Assembly (NCBI GenBank): GCA_037178675.1 | Contig: JAYMGJ010000425.1 | Coordinates: 1 to 30,778 of the forward strand | Reading direction: 5' to 3' | Length of the DNA stretch: 30,778 nt | Source of the DNA: Scleroderma bovista | Taxonomy: Eukaryota > Basidiomycota > Agaricomycetes > Boletales > Sclerodermataceae | In this document: one piece after another, positions 10,050-19,598 of the stretch | Layout of the letters: each line of letters starts with the position of its first letter | How positions within the stretch are numbered: position 1 is the first letter of the stretch | The notes under the pieces: model-generated | Database searches by the model: none | What the model was told of the DNA's origin: nothing | Seen by the model: the letters and a program-made list of their open reading frames with translations, nothing else | Made by a program: the position numbers and the translations under genes

Positions 10050-11926
10050 TCAATCCAGATCCTCAAGACCAGTCCCAGTAGGGAGATCAAAGCCAGCAGC
10101 ATGGAACAGTATGGCAAACTGGATGGAGGCATCCGCCATCAGCATCATAACAAGCCAGGTGACAAAGAGAACAGGACATACCTACACCTTGCAGATGGAG
10201 CGGACCTGGAATAAATCGTACCCTGGCCTGTCGCTAATGTCACCTGCCACAACATTCTGTTAAGATCCTTATGGAGGTATGGTTAAGGGTAACCCACCGC
10301 TGTTGTGGTACATGGGATCAGCGACTGGAAAGAGCACTAGTCAGTTGATAGGTTTATCTACAACGGAAAGGGAATCTCACTCCTCCCTGCACGCTCATAG
10401 AAGTGCGTTGCAGGGAACCCCTGCTCGTGGAACGACTGCAATAATAGGTAGTCGTGAGCCCGTACATACACATAGCGACAAACAGCAAAAAGGAAGGCGG
10501 GCACACACCTGATGGTCACTACAGCATGCTGGAGTAAAGCCAACGTTGAGCTCTGGACTATAGATGGCCGAGATATTGGCAGCAAGCTGCGCGACTTCGG
10601 GTGTGCCTATGCTGAAGAGGTAAATAAGGGTGAGCGTGCTGTTCGCACACGAGCCTGTCACCCACGATTTTGGAAGCCCCAGCTGTGGAGGCTCGCGCGA
10701 CACACGGTATGCCAACATGTCCGCCTGAATCATCAGCGTAATGTTGGCGCCCTTTTCGCGCAGCTCCTCTGCAGCAGAATGTCATTGTCAGATAATGGGT
10801 CACCCGAGTACGGACGAACATACTCGCATATGCCCTGGATCTGACCAGGCCCTGCTCTTCCCCTGCGAACGCGACCAGTTCAACATTGCTCCTGAAGGTA
10901 ATCCCGGTGTGCTTGATGCGCCGTGCAATGCTGAAAATCGAGATCGTTCCCGAGCCATCGTCGTTTCCGCCAGGCGCCTACATATATGCATTCAATGTGT
11001 CAGCGAGCGCAGCCTAAAGTATATGTAGCCGTTTGAACTCGCCCGCTCTGAGCCAAATGAGCCCCGTGAGTCATGGTGCCCCGATATGAGGACCAATTTT
11101 CGACGTATCTGTCGTGGCATTGGTTCGACTGTATATATATCAGACAAGTGTGCCGTCAAGACTGAAAGGCTCACCAGATCACATTTGGTGCAAAGCCCAC
11201 CTCGAATGCCATTAACCTGCATGTTGCACCGGTTTGCTCGAACTGTTGCTTGATCCACTTGGCAGCGATCATCGAACCGTTGTGAAGATGCCCGACTCTC
11301 CATCTTCGTTAGTAAGGAAGCGAATGTCCTTGCGTAGCTGCTCCACCTATGATGCCTGCAGCGAGCGGGTCGAAGCGAAAGGATGCAAGGAGATCGCGAA
11401 CGCGTTTCACAGCGGTTTCTGGGACGAGGAGGAACGACACCGGCGATGCAGGGATCGGAGCTGCTTTCCAGAAACGGGGAAGATATGTGGTCAGGGAATC
11501 TGCAGCGCGTTCGTCAGGAACGGCGAGGATAACAAAGTGATCGCTGCAATGGATGAGAGACGCGCTGTGGTCGAGAAAAGTAGTCTGTGGACCCGTGGAG
11601 ATAGGTTCATGGGCCCCGTGGAACTGGCCGAGGAACTGTGTGACTTTGGATTTGTATTAGAGAGTGCGGAGAGAGTCGTCGAAGGATGATAATCATGACT
11701 CTTCCTGGATCCACACGAGCTGTTGCTGATGGGAGTACAGAGGAATGAACGAGCCCCCATCCGAAGACGCTGGGACGAGGTCGAAGCAGACGACATCGGA
11801 GAGTTTGAAGAGCGACCGTGGACCAAAAACTATTCCGTAGAAATTGTCAGCCAGACACGCTGGAACATTGTTGTTGTCCACCACATGCAAGATGGTGAGA
11901 AGAGCGATGGCCAGGTGTTGCTGCAC
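10050..11926 (-). pseudogene. M28 metallopeptidase (secreted leucine aminopeptidase-like), decayed
   Basis: Relic of a zinc aminopeptidase. The N-terminus at 11926 is hydrophobic and signal-peptide-like (MQQHLAIALLTILHV). Then, in changing frames, come DGGSFIPLYS, FLTNEDGESG, ISGHHDSRGSFGSERA, GGNDDGSGT, FAGEEQGL, IQADMLAYR, IGTPE, YSPELNVGFTPACCSDHQ, FHEQGFPAT, ADPMYHNSGD and a C-terminal FHAAGFDLP. The stop is at 10050-10052. The usual M28 zinc and catalytic residues (His/Asp of HHDS, Asp of GGNDDG, Glu-Glu of AGEEQ, Asp of QAD, His of SDH) are all still written. Breaks: a frame change after IQEE (about 11698), one near AAGII, one between FTT and MIAAKW (about 11276), and an extra G before VLISGHHD. 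One intron before GGNDDG would need a GC donor. The C-terminal third remains spliceable in frame, so decay is uneven. Confidence 0.82.
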
Positions 11927-11943
11927 TCAGCATCATCGTCCAT

Positions 11944-13065
11944 GGTGCAGGCAAAGGTGCCTGGGCAGGTCCGTCGATTGCTCTGGCTGCACGAATTCCA
12001 TTCCTTCAGTCGTTACTGGCGCTTCCGATGGCATTGGCAAAGAATTCGCGCTACAGTTGGCGTCTGCGGGGTTCAACGTCCTTGTTGCCCGTAACCAAGC
12101 CATGCTATCCAATTAATGTCGCAGATGAGATAGGTACGAGTGTTCCAGATCCATCTCACATTAGACATATCTTTCATACTTCATCCACCCGTGTCAAGCC
12201 AAGCGGACCGCTGGAAAGGTCGAAAGCAAAATATATCTGATCGATTTTGCGAGGAATGATCCTGACACTTTCTGAGGGCTCAAGACCCTCCTCCGCGGCT
12301 TGGACATTGGGGTATTTGGTATGTGCTCTGAATGGAATACTTCCATCAGTGTTCACCTGACGGACTCGTAGTCAACAATGTCCCATGCGATGCCGACATA
12401 CTTTGTGGACACCACTGAACAAGAGAGAACGAGGACATGGTGACTATTAACGTGGATGTTATGGTCCGCATGACCCACGCGGTTCTCCTGGGGATGATCG
12501 AACGGTGAGTTGTATTTCTCCCGTTCACGCAACGGGCTCACGAAGCTGGGATTTCTTGTTCGCCGTCTAGGAATTCCGGGTTGATCCTCAACCTTGGAGC
12601 AGGTTCCCTCGCCGATGCTTGCGACATACTCGAGCATCAAAGTATTCGTCACCACGTTCACCAGTGCACTTGCAGAAGAAGTCAAGGCAGAGAACATGAC
12701 TATTCAGCATCTCAACACCTACTTTGTCGTACGCGTGCTTCTATATTATTGGCCATCAATGCCTTGCAGCAGGTAATCACTCACCCGCCCCACCAGGTGT
12801 CGAAAATGTCCAAGATCACCAAATCGTTGGCTATGGTTCCTATCCCGTCTGCATACATTCGTGCATCATTGGGCTGGCTTGCGGAGCCGCGATGACAGAC
12901 CGCCCGAACATCCTCATCGCGTTTTGGAGTCACGCGTTACTCGACTACATCATCCATGTGATTGGATAGAAGGCGTTGTTCGTTTCGCACACCCACCGAT
13001 TACACAACGACATCCGATGTCGGGTGCTTAGGAAACGTGAGAGGGAAGCCAAGAAGAGTAGGTAG
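11944..13065 (+). pseudogene. Very-long-chain 3-oxoacyl-CoA reductase (KAR, SDR family), truncated and decayed
   Basis: Relic of the ER-membrane reductase that performs the second step of very-long-chain fatty-acid elongation. It starts abruptly at GAGKGAWA (11944) without the usual N-terminal membrane segment. After an intron of about 43 nt comes the Rossmann motif VTGASDGIGKEFALQLA and the NVLVARN strand. Later pieces: KIYLIDFARNDPD, MPTYFVDTTEQE, NLGAGS, the catalytic YSSIK (Y at 12627-12629, K at 12639-12641), SKMSKITKS, CGAAMTDRPNIL and a dibasic C-terminus (REREAKKSR) as expected for an ER-retained enzyme. Lesions: TGA at 12273-12275, several residues missing after VNNV, frameshifts near 12430, 12610 and 12885, and a Trp codon turned into TAG at 12967-12969. 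The relic ends at TAG 13063-13065. Only 17 bp separate its first recognisable codon from the start of the peptidase relic on the other strand. Confidence 0.83.
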
Positions 13066-13514
13066 GCTTTCTTTTCGTTCGGGCGACTTGATACCATCCT
13101 TGACACGTTTCGCCCATTCAGTGATAGCTCTTCCCTGTTCCATGCGGGGTGACATCATGGGTGTATGTACTCACGGGGAATACCTAGAGAACTAGTCCTG
13201 GATACAAAACTTGCTTTTCCTATCGAGGTTTGCGCTCACGGATGGAAGGAAAGGTCGAGGTTGGGTGCGTCATAGATAAGCGGATATGAGCTCTGAGGTC
13301 GTGATGAATCCGTGCCGGGTATCCGTCAAGGCCAGCTGTCGAGCAGCAAAGTTTAGCGTCATACATCCCGCATTTCTAACCAACCATATGTTCGGTGCAT
13401 GTATGCCTACAGAATGGAAGCAGGGCGGAGGCGATCGAGCGTTCATTGCAGCGAGGCATTGCAAAGAGTGCCCTGGTCATTATTGGTACGCTGCTGGGTA
13501 GTTTGCATGGTCAC
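13066..13514. other. Unassigned spacer
   Basis: No recognisable reading frame or repeat. The right end probably contains decayed sequence belonging to the PHD finger of the next relic. Confidence 0.4.
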
Positions 13515-14205
13515 TGCTCGAGGTGGTGTCATGCGGCGTGCTTTGGAATTGTGGAGGGAGGTGATGTCCCTGAGGAATGGAGGTGTTGGGTATGTGGCGG
13601 AGGAATCATCCCAGACGAGGAGCGAGAGCGCGTAGTCATGATACAGAGGAAGAGGCTCGGAGAAATGAGGATGCGCAACACTGGCACCAGCTCTGCGACG
13701 GGCACGGTGGGCACCAATGCGGAGGTTTCGAGCCAAAGGCAAGGGCAAAGAAAAGGTGGAGGGAGGAGAGGAGGGTGCACAGCTGAATGGTGTGAATGGG
13801 GTAGAGCGGGACGCAGAGGCTGGGCAAGCAAGATGGGCACGGTGTGGGTGCTGGCCGAATGCGGTTGTGAGGCTGGTGATATGTCGGGGTGCACGAAGGC
13901 GGAAGAAAAAGGGTGAGATCGGGAAAGGTAAGCGACTCTCGAGGGGTTGACAACCGCGATGGAGGAACCGCCACCTTCTTCAACAGACGAGTCGGATTCC
14001 CTTCACACCGGGGCGGACATGGATTCGGATACAGACGAAACAACATTGTCATTCGCAGAGTCATCGCACTGCGCGATCTACACGCTGACGAAGACATCGT
14101 GCTGGGGTGGGAATGATACGATGGACATGTTACCGGCGTTGATGGAGAGCCAGGGATGTTTGGGTGCGTCTCTTGCGTTAGTCAAACAGTTCTGATGGCT
14201 CACCT
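13515..14205 (+). pseudogene. PHD finger / SET domain protein (SET3/SET4-like), decayed fragment
   Basis: Two chromatin-protein pieces in the right order. The second half of a PHD finger occupies 13515-13595 (CSRWCHAACFGI followed by VPEEWRCWVC). The end of a SET domain at about 14040-14150 reads VIALRDLHADEDIVLGWE. In SET3/SET4-type proteins this last piece is preceded by an LSF strand and followed by W-D-D-G-H. Here LSFA is one frame away from VIAL, so there is a frameshift at about 14052-14060. The expected Trp after GWE is TGA (14114-14116), and a few codons are missing after YDGHV. The middle, which should hold the first part of SET, is not recognisable. Assignment rests on the PHD-SET order and the LGWE ending. 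Confidence 0.6.
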
Positions 14206-14255
14206 ACCCACTGAACGCGTCCCATCGTCCCGATCTCATCCAGTCGTGCTGGTCC

Positions 14256-14268
14256 AGTTGGCAGGCGA

Positions 14269-14271
<3 letters not shown>
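14256..14271. repeat. Target-site duplication, left copy
   Basis: AGTTGGCAGGCGACTC, identical to 14623-14638 and flanking the 14272-14622 insertion on its poly(A) side. Confidence 0.9.
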
Positions 14272-14302
<31 letters not shown>

Positions 14303-14622
14303 GTAGAGCGTGAATGTTCCCTTATATATTCACACAATTGTCAAGTATCCTCCGAATGAGTCAGCTATCATTTGGGGACCTCGTCTACATGTGTAGGGCA
14401 ACTGATCAAATCAGCTCCCCGGAACCGCTGAGTGTTGGGGCTTTCACCCATACCGCAGGAGAATGCATTTACGCACACCATACTCGCTAAGCTGACAATG
14501 GTAGTGTGGGACTCAACCATTAGGTAATACCCACTAAACTCCTGCAGGGGGTGGGGTTTGAACCAGGGACCCCTGAGAGACACAAGGCTTACGCACCTCA
14601 CCGCTAGGCCATCTCCCCCCCT
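14272..14622 (-). mobile_element. tRNA-derived SINE-like retroposon
   Basis: 351-bp insertion that is read on the minus strand. Its 5' head has an RNA polymerase III box A-like word TGGCCTAGCGGTG (complement of 14599-14611) and a box B-like word GGTTCAAACCCC (complement of 14553-14564), 34-36 nt apart, as in a tRNA-derived promoter. Its 3' end is a run of 30 A residues (seen as T at 14272-14301). Perfect 16-bp direct repeats flank it. It has no coding capacity, so it must depend on a LINE in trans. The uninterrupted poly(A) and perfect target duplication suggest a young insertion. The matching place in the left arm (near 7000) has no insert. It is not a tRNA gene: there is no complete cloverleaf and the body continues for another 250 bp. 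Confidence 0.85.
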
Positions 14623-14638
14623 AGTTGGCAGGCGACTC
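14623..14638. repeat. Target-site duplication, right copy
   Basis: Second copy of the 16-bp direct repeat, at the tRNA-like head of the insertion. The left duplication arm has only a shortened single version of this site (CCAATTGG then GGAGGGAA). Confidence 0.9.
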
Positions 14639-14849
14639 GGAGGGAAATGGGCTAGGAGAGTGCAGGTGAGCGTGAGGAAAAAAAGAAGGGCGACACTGGG
14701 CTGTGAACTCTGCTCCACAACGGGTGGCGGACCGGACTCTTCCGACCAGAGTGTGGATGCCTCAAGGTGTTCGGTTCACTCTCCCTTTGCCCTCTCGACC
14801 TGCTAATTGTAAGACCAAACCATCCTCTCAACGTATAACTTTTCCAGCA

Positions 14850-17629
14850 ATGCCAAAGAAGAACCGCAAGACTGCAGACAGCCAATCCAGCCAATGCAGG
14901 GTATGCAAATCCCACACCACACGAGGGGGGACTCTGATGTCGTCCCAGCATTCTCCTTACCCGACTCCCTCTGCCTCTGGGGGGTCGAGTGTCTTGACTA
15001 GGTCCCAGCGCAGACGACAGCAGGAGACTGAGGGACCACCACGCCCTTCTGATTCATTTGTCGCTAACTCTGCCACTTCAGTAGGGCAAGAAGGGTCATC
15101 TGCTGTGTTTGAAGAGGTATGATGTTGTCTACGCATCCGCGAACTGGATCTGAAGAGTTTCCATGCGGTGAACCACATCCAGTCCATGGCGATTGACCTT
15201 GAAGACGCTAGGGCCGTTGTACTTGCTTCCACTAGTCCTGGAGAAACCACAGCGGAAGGACGTGCTGCTGCTACCCACGAGGTCCGTGCACATGCAGCCA
15301 TGTATTTCTGACGCTTATCGATCCCACCAGGTGCCAGGCGATATCCAACTTGTTCCGACAGTACTCGGCCACACACAGGATGCACATATGGACCCCATTC
15401 CTGGCCCAGTGGAGATTGCTGTTAATGCGCTCGGTCTCGTAGACACCGGATATTGCCAAACCCTTAGCACTTTCAGTACAGTCATCAATGGCATTACTAT
15501 AGTTTGTCATTTCAATGGCAGACGGTCAAGCTTGACTGATAATCACACATAGATCCATCCACACGCTCAAATGGCCTTGAGTGCATTGAACAGGGCCTCC
15601 AAGGTATGCATCGATCACGCCCGATGTCCTCGATTAACGGGAATCTGGACAGCTGATGCTGTCGCACGCGATTGTCGACACATCTATGGGGGGCCTCGTG
15701 ACTACCATCGAACGAACATATGAGCTCATCCTGGAAAACAGGTCTTCATCCAAGATCAATGCCACGAAAGACGTCCTAGTGGATATCGCCCAAGCCGTAC
15801 AGGAATGCGCGCAGTTCATCACAAAGTATTCGGAAACGAAAACTTTCTGTACGCCATCTATTCCTGTAGTCTTCATGAAACTCATCTTTTTCATGGCAGG
15901 GTCGTGGCTCGGGAAGAGTGTTCCCTCAGAGACAACGATCACAGTCACCAACTATAACCGGAAGTTAGAGAAGTTGATGCAAGAGCTTCGAGATCGACCA
16001 ATTCCAGACATCCAATATGGCACCAAACAGATATACGAAGATCTTAGCTCGAACTGCTTGACCTGTGCAGACAGAGTCGGACTCGACGATGCAAAGAAGT
16101 GCCTGGATGGCACGAGAATCGAGATCTTGAATGAAATTGTTGACTGGATCAACAACACAGATGCTACTGCACCACGCATCTTCTGGCTCTACGGACAGGC
16201 TGGAAAGGGGAAATCGGCCATAGCGCACACAGTTGCTCGGCAGGCCCAGAATCTTGGCATGCTCGGATCGTGCTTCTGTTTCAGTCGCGTTAGACACCAC
16301 GAGCAGCTCCATACGAAGCTCTTCCCCACCATCGCGCGTGACTTGGCTCATCGCGACCTCCGTTTGCGACCGCTTCTGGTTGAGGTGACAACCAACAACT
16401 ATTCATTGAGGGACACGGCAGACGTCGCAGCACAGTGGAACAAACTCATTCTTGAACCCCTTTCCCAATTGAAAGATTCCCCTACTGGAAATGTCGTGGT
16501 GGTCATTGACGCTTTGGATGAGAGTGGTGCGGAGCGCACGAGGACGACTGTACTTGAGGTCCTTGCTACATATGGCGCGGAACTTCCAACAAACATCCGG
16601 ATTCTCTTGACTTCTCGGCCACTCGTGGACATTGGGGAGGCATTAAACTCCGGTCCGCATATCTATGCCAGGTCGCTCGATGCCATTGATACAGAGTTGA
16701 CCATGCGCGACATTCACCTCTATGTTTCTACCCATCTGAAGAGTCTCCGTGACACATTCACCGACAAAGATTTCCAACAGCTTGCTGCGAAATCTGGTGG
16801 GGTATTCGAATGGGCACATCTGGCATGCGACTTCATGTCCCCCCGAATCGGGGTGATCCCGAAGGACCGTTTCCGTCAAATCATGTCTCATGCTCCTGGC
16901 GATGGAAGGACTCTTCTCGATGAAATGTATACCACATTTTTGAAGGACCTTTTCAGAGGGTCCGATGACCGCCGGGACTTTCGTTCGGTCATGCGGCAGA
17001 TCCTGTGGTTGAAGGAGCCACTTCCTATCAGTGCATTGGACTTTATGCGTGAAAGGTTCCCTCAGGAGGATGACCGCTATCCTGTAGGATTCATCCTCAA
17101 CTTCATGGCATCATTGCTTGCTGGTGTCAATGAACTATCCACTCCTGTCCGCCCCCTGCATGCTTCATTCTATGACTTTTTGCTGGACGAGAAACGAAGT
17201 GGGGAGTTCTTTATTCAGCAAGGTGAGGCACATCGTAATCTTGCTGTTGCCTCGCTTTCTGTCATGCAAGCTGGCCTTCATTTCAATATCTGCAAACTGG
17301 AAACATCATACATCTCCAACTCGGAGGTGGTAGACTTGGAAAAGAGGGTTGAAGACAACATTCCACCACATCTGTTGTATTCGTGTCGATTCTGGGCAAC
17401 CCACCTCCAAGCTGTGGCATTTGCTCCAGACCTGGCACAATTAGTGAGGGGGCTTGTCACTGGAGAACAGATGCTATTTTGGTTGGAGGCTCTTGGTGTA
17501 TCAAAGTTGATTGGGGAAGCCTGTGGGGCACTGATCTCTGCTGAGGGATGGTTGCAGGTAAGTTTATTCATGTGTAACATAGGATGTCATCCCACTAACA
17601 TTGAATTAGCACTGAAGAATGGGGTATGA
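14850..17629 (+). CDS. NACHT (STAND NTPase) half of the right NACHT-WD40 NLR-like gene
   Basis: Five exons inferred: 14850-15116, 15183-15281, 15331-15501, 15553-15603 and 15653-17557, about 831 residues; introns are 66, 49, 51 and 49 nt. The last exon would splice to 17610 through a consensus 52-nt intron (GTAAGT...CTAAC...TAG, 17558-17609). Left unspliced, it reads on to a TGA at 17627-17629, the end given here. Start: MPKKNRKTAD at 14850 with a purine at -3. Residues 1-180 are Ser/Gln/Arg-rich and not assigned to a domain. Residues about 180-310 (IHPHAQMALSALNRASK, then ECAQFITKYSETK) are the helical region usual in agaricomycete NACHT proteins. The NACHT core has DGTRIEIL, Walker A GQAGKGKS (about 377-384), Walker B VVVVIDALDE (about 477-486) and the sensor-like LLTSRP (about 514-519). 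Helical winged regions follow. Expected role is nucleotide-driven assembly of a cytoplasmic non-self or stress receptor. Exon 1/2 boundaries are the least certain, because an in-frame TGA follows EEV. Confidence 0.8.
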
Positions 17630-19598
17630 AGAATTGTTGATGTTCATCAAGGATGGGATCAAATTTGTGGAGAACTTTGCTGGGATCATTGACAAGAGTA
17701 CACCTCACCTGTACTTGTCAGCATTGCCATTTTCACCATCAAAGTCAATATTGGCAAGATCTCAGATTGAAAGGTTTGCAGGAATTGCACAAGTTGCTGT
17801 AGGACAACAGGATGACTGGCCCAGGAATCAACAGATTCTTCAAGGGCATACAGGCTTTGTCTGGTCAGTTGCATTCTCACCAGATGGAAGGTACATTGTG
17901 TCAGGTTCTTTGGATAAGACAATCCAGCTTTGGGATGCACAGACAGGTGGCCAGGTGGGCAACCCCCTCCAAGGGCACACAGACTCAGTCTTGTCAGTTG
18001 AATTCTCACCAGATGGAAGGCACATTGTGTCAGGTTCTTGGGATGACACAATCCGACTTTGGGATACACAGACAGGTGGCCAGGTGGGCAACCCCCTCCA
18101 AGGGCACACCTCCTCAGTCAACTCAGTTGCATTCTCACCAGATGGAAGGCACATTGTGTCAGGTTCTTGGGATGACACAATCCGACTTTGGGATGCACAG
18201 ACAGGTGGCCAGGTGGCCAACCCCCTCCAAGGGCACACCTCCTCAGTCTACTCAGTTGCATTCTCACCAGATGGAAGGCACATTGTGTCAGGTTCAGAGG
18301 ATAAGACAATCCGACTTTGGGATACACAGACAGGTGGCCAGGTGGGCAACCCCCTCCAAGGGCACACCTCCTCAGTCCAGTCAGTTGCATTCTCACCAGA
18401 TGGAAGGCACATTGTGTCAGGTTCTTGGGATGACACAATCCGACTTTGGGATGCACAGACAGGTGGCCAGGTGGGCAACCCCCTCCAAGGGCACACAGAC
18501 TCAGTCTTGTCAGTTGAATTCTCACCAGATGGAAGGCACATTGTGTCAGGTTCTTGGGATGACACAATCCGACTTTGGGATACACAGACAGGTGGCCAGG
18601 TGGGCAACCCCCTCCAAGGGCACACCTCCTCAGTCAACTCAGTTGCATTCTCACCAGATGGAAGGCACATTGTGTCAGGTTCTTGGGATGACACAATCCG
18701 ACTTTGGGATACACAGACAGGTGGCCAGGTGGGCAACCCCCTCCAAGGGCACACCTCCTCAGTCGAGTCAGTTGCATTCTCACCAGATGGAAGGCACATT
18801 GTGTCAGGTTCTTGGGATGACACAATCCGACTTTGGGATACACAGACAGGTGGCCAGGTGGGCAACCCCCTCCAAGGGCACACCTCCTCAGTCAACTCAG
18901 TTGCATTCTCACCAGATGGAAGGCACATTGTGTCAGGTTCTTGGGATAAGACAATCCGACTTTGGGATACACAGACAGGTGGCCAGGTGGGCAACCCCCT
19001 CCAAGGGCACACCTCCTCAGTCTTGTCAGTTGCATTCTCACCAGATGGAAGGCACATTGTGTCAGGTTCTTGGGATGACACAATCCGACTTTGGGATGCA
19101 CAGACAGGTGGCCAGGTGGCCAACCCCCTCCAAGGGCACACCTCCTCAGTCCAGTCAGTTGCATTCTCACCAGATGGAAGGCACATTGTGTCAGGTTCTT
19201 GTGCTAAGGCAATCCAACTTTGGGATGCACAGACAGGTGGCAATGTGGGAAACACCCTTAAAGAGAAAACCATAAATTCCCTCGCAAGTACACTCTCACC
19301 AATCCACTTCTCATCTTCAGCTGCACATGCACTCCATGATGCTCAGAGTCTTTTCATTAACATGTCCAATGTCAATGTGGACTACCGAGACCTGATTCAT
19401 CTGCAGAATGATGGCTGGATTGTGGGTCCCAATGGGAAACAGTTGCTATGGGTGCCTCCCTCATACCATAAATTGTTTTTCTATACTCCCTGGACACATC
19501 TGGTAATCCCAAGAGGTAGTCCTGAGCTTGATTTGAGCAGGATGGCTCATGGCGCTGCTTGGCATAGATGTTACACACCTGTTCCTGAGGATAATTAG
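17619..19598 (+). CDS. WD40-repeat module of the right NACHT-WD40 NLR-like gene, 11 repeats
   Basis: Uninterrupted 659-codon frame. A 75-residue linker identical to the left copy (YLSALPFSP) comes first, then 11 WD40 repeats (residues about 76-548), then the same C-terminal tail (DGWIVGP, LLWVPP, SPELDLS) ending at TAG 19596-19598. Repeats here are more uniform than in the left gene: nine of eleven start GHTSSV or GHTDSV, and most carry SWDDTIRL. Repeat 11 has lost the usual Asp (SCAKAIQL). The natural splice to 17610 reads CAC-TGA before this ATG, so this frame is either the stranded 3' half of one gene or a separately translated propeller protein. Its ATG overlaps the end of the unspliced NACHT frame by 11 nt. 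In the family the propeller is the ligand-sensing part. Confidence 0.82.
   Translation: MGYEELLMFIKDGIKFVENFAGIIDKSTPHLYLSALPFSPSKSILARSQIERFAGIAQVAVGQQDDWPRNQQILQGHTGFVWSVAFSPDGRYIVSGSLDKTIQLWDAQTGGQVGNPLQGHTDSVLSVEFSPDGRHIVSGSWDDTIRLWDTQTGGQVGNPLQGHTSSVNSVAFSPDGRHIVSGSWDDTIRLWDAQTGGQVANPLQGHTSSVYSVAFSPDGRHIVSGSEDKTIRLWDTQTGGQVGNPLQGHTSSVQSVAFSPDGRHIVSGSWDDTIRLWDAQTGGQVGNPLQGHTDSVLSVEFSPDGRHIVSGSWDDTIRLWDTQTGGQVGNPLQGHTSSVNSVAFSPDGRHIVSGSWDDTIRLWDTQTGGQVGNPLQGHTSSVESVAFSPDGRHIVSGSWDDTIRLWDTQTGGQVGNPLQGHTSSVNSVAFSPDGRHIVSGSWDKTIRLWDTQTGGQVGNPLQGHTSSVLSVAFSPDGRHIVSGSWDDTIRLWDAQTGGQVANPLQGHTSSVQSVAFSPDGRHIVSGSCAKAIQLWDAQTGGNVGNTLKEKTINSLASTLSPIHFSSSAAHALHDAQSLFINMSNVNVDYRDLIHLQNDGWIVGPNGKQLLWVPPSYHKLFFYTPWTHLVIPRGSPELDLSRMAHGAAWHRCYTPVPEDN
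17844..19262 (+). repeat. Tandem array of 11 WD40-encoding units (129 bp each)
   Basis: Eleven in-frame 129-bp units, many differing by only a few bases. Units 2 and 6 encode the same rare VLSVEF start and share flanking codons, and units 3, 7 and 9 are near-copies. This suggests segmental duplication of blocks of about four units inside the array. Confidence 0.92.

Noticed and set aside
11234..11689. 151-codon plus-strand frame
   Set aside because: Antisense to recognisable M28 peptidase segments, so it is a shadow.
14553..14611. A tRNA gene on the minus strand
   Set aside because: A- and B-box-like words are present, but no acceptor stem pairing is evident, and the sequence continues into a poly(A)-tailed body flanked by target duplications. 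It is a SINE head.
14957..15385. 142-codon frame antisense to the NLR N-terminal exons (and its counterpart at 6180-6608)
   Set aside because: Present in both arms only because the arms are duplicated. It is antisense to exons with consistent splice phases and resembles no family.
17812..19275. 487-codon frame and several antisense frames across the WD40 arrays
   Set aside because: These are out-of-frame shadows of the repeated 129-bp unit. Their sequence is repetitive, with no linker or tail domain, while the true frame matches the WD40 consensus.
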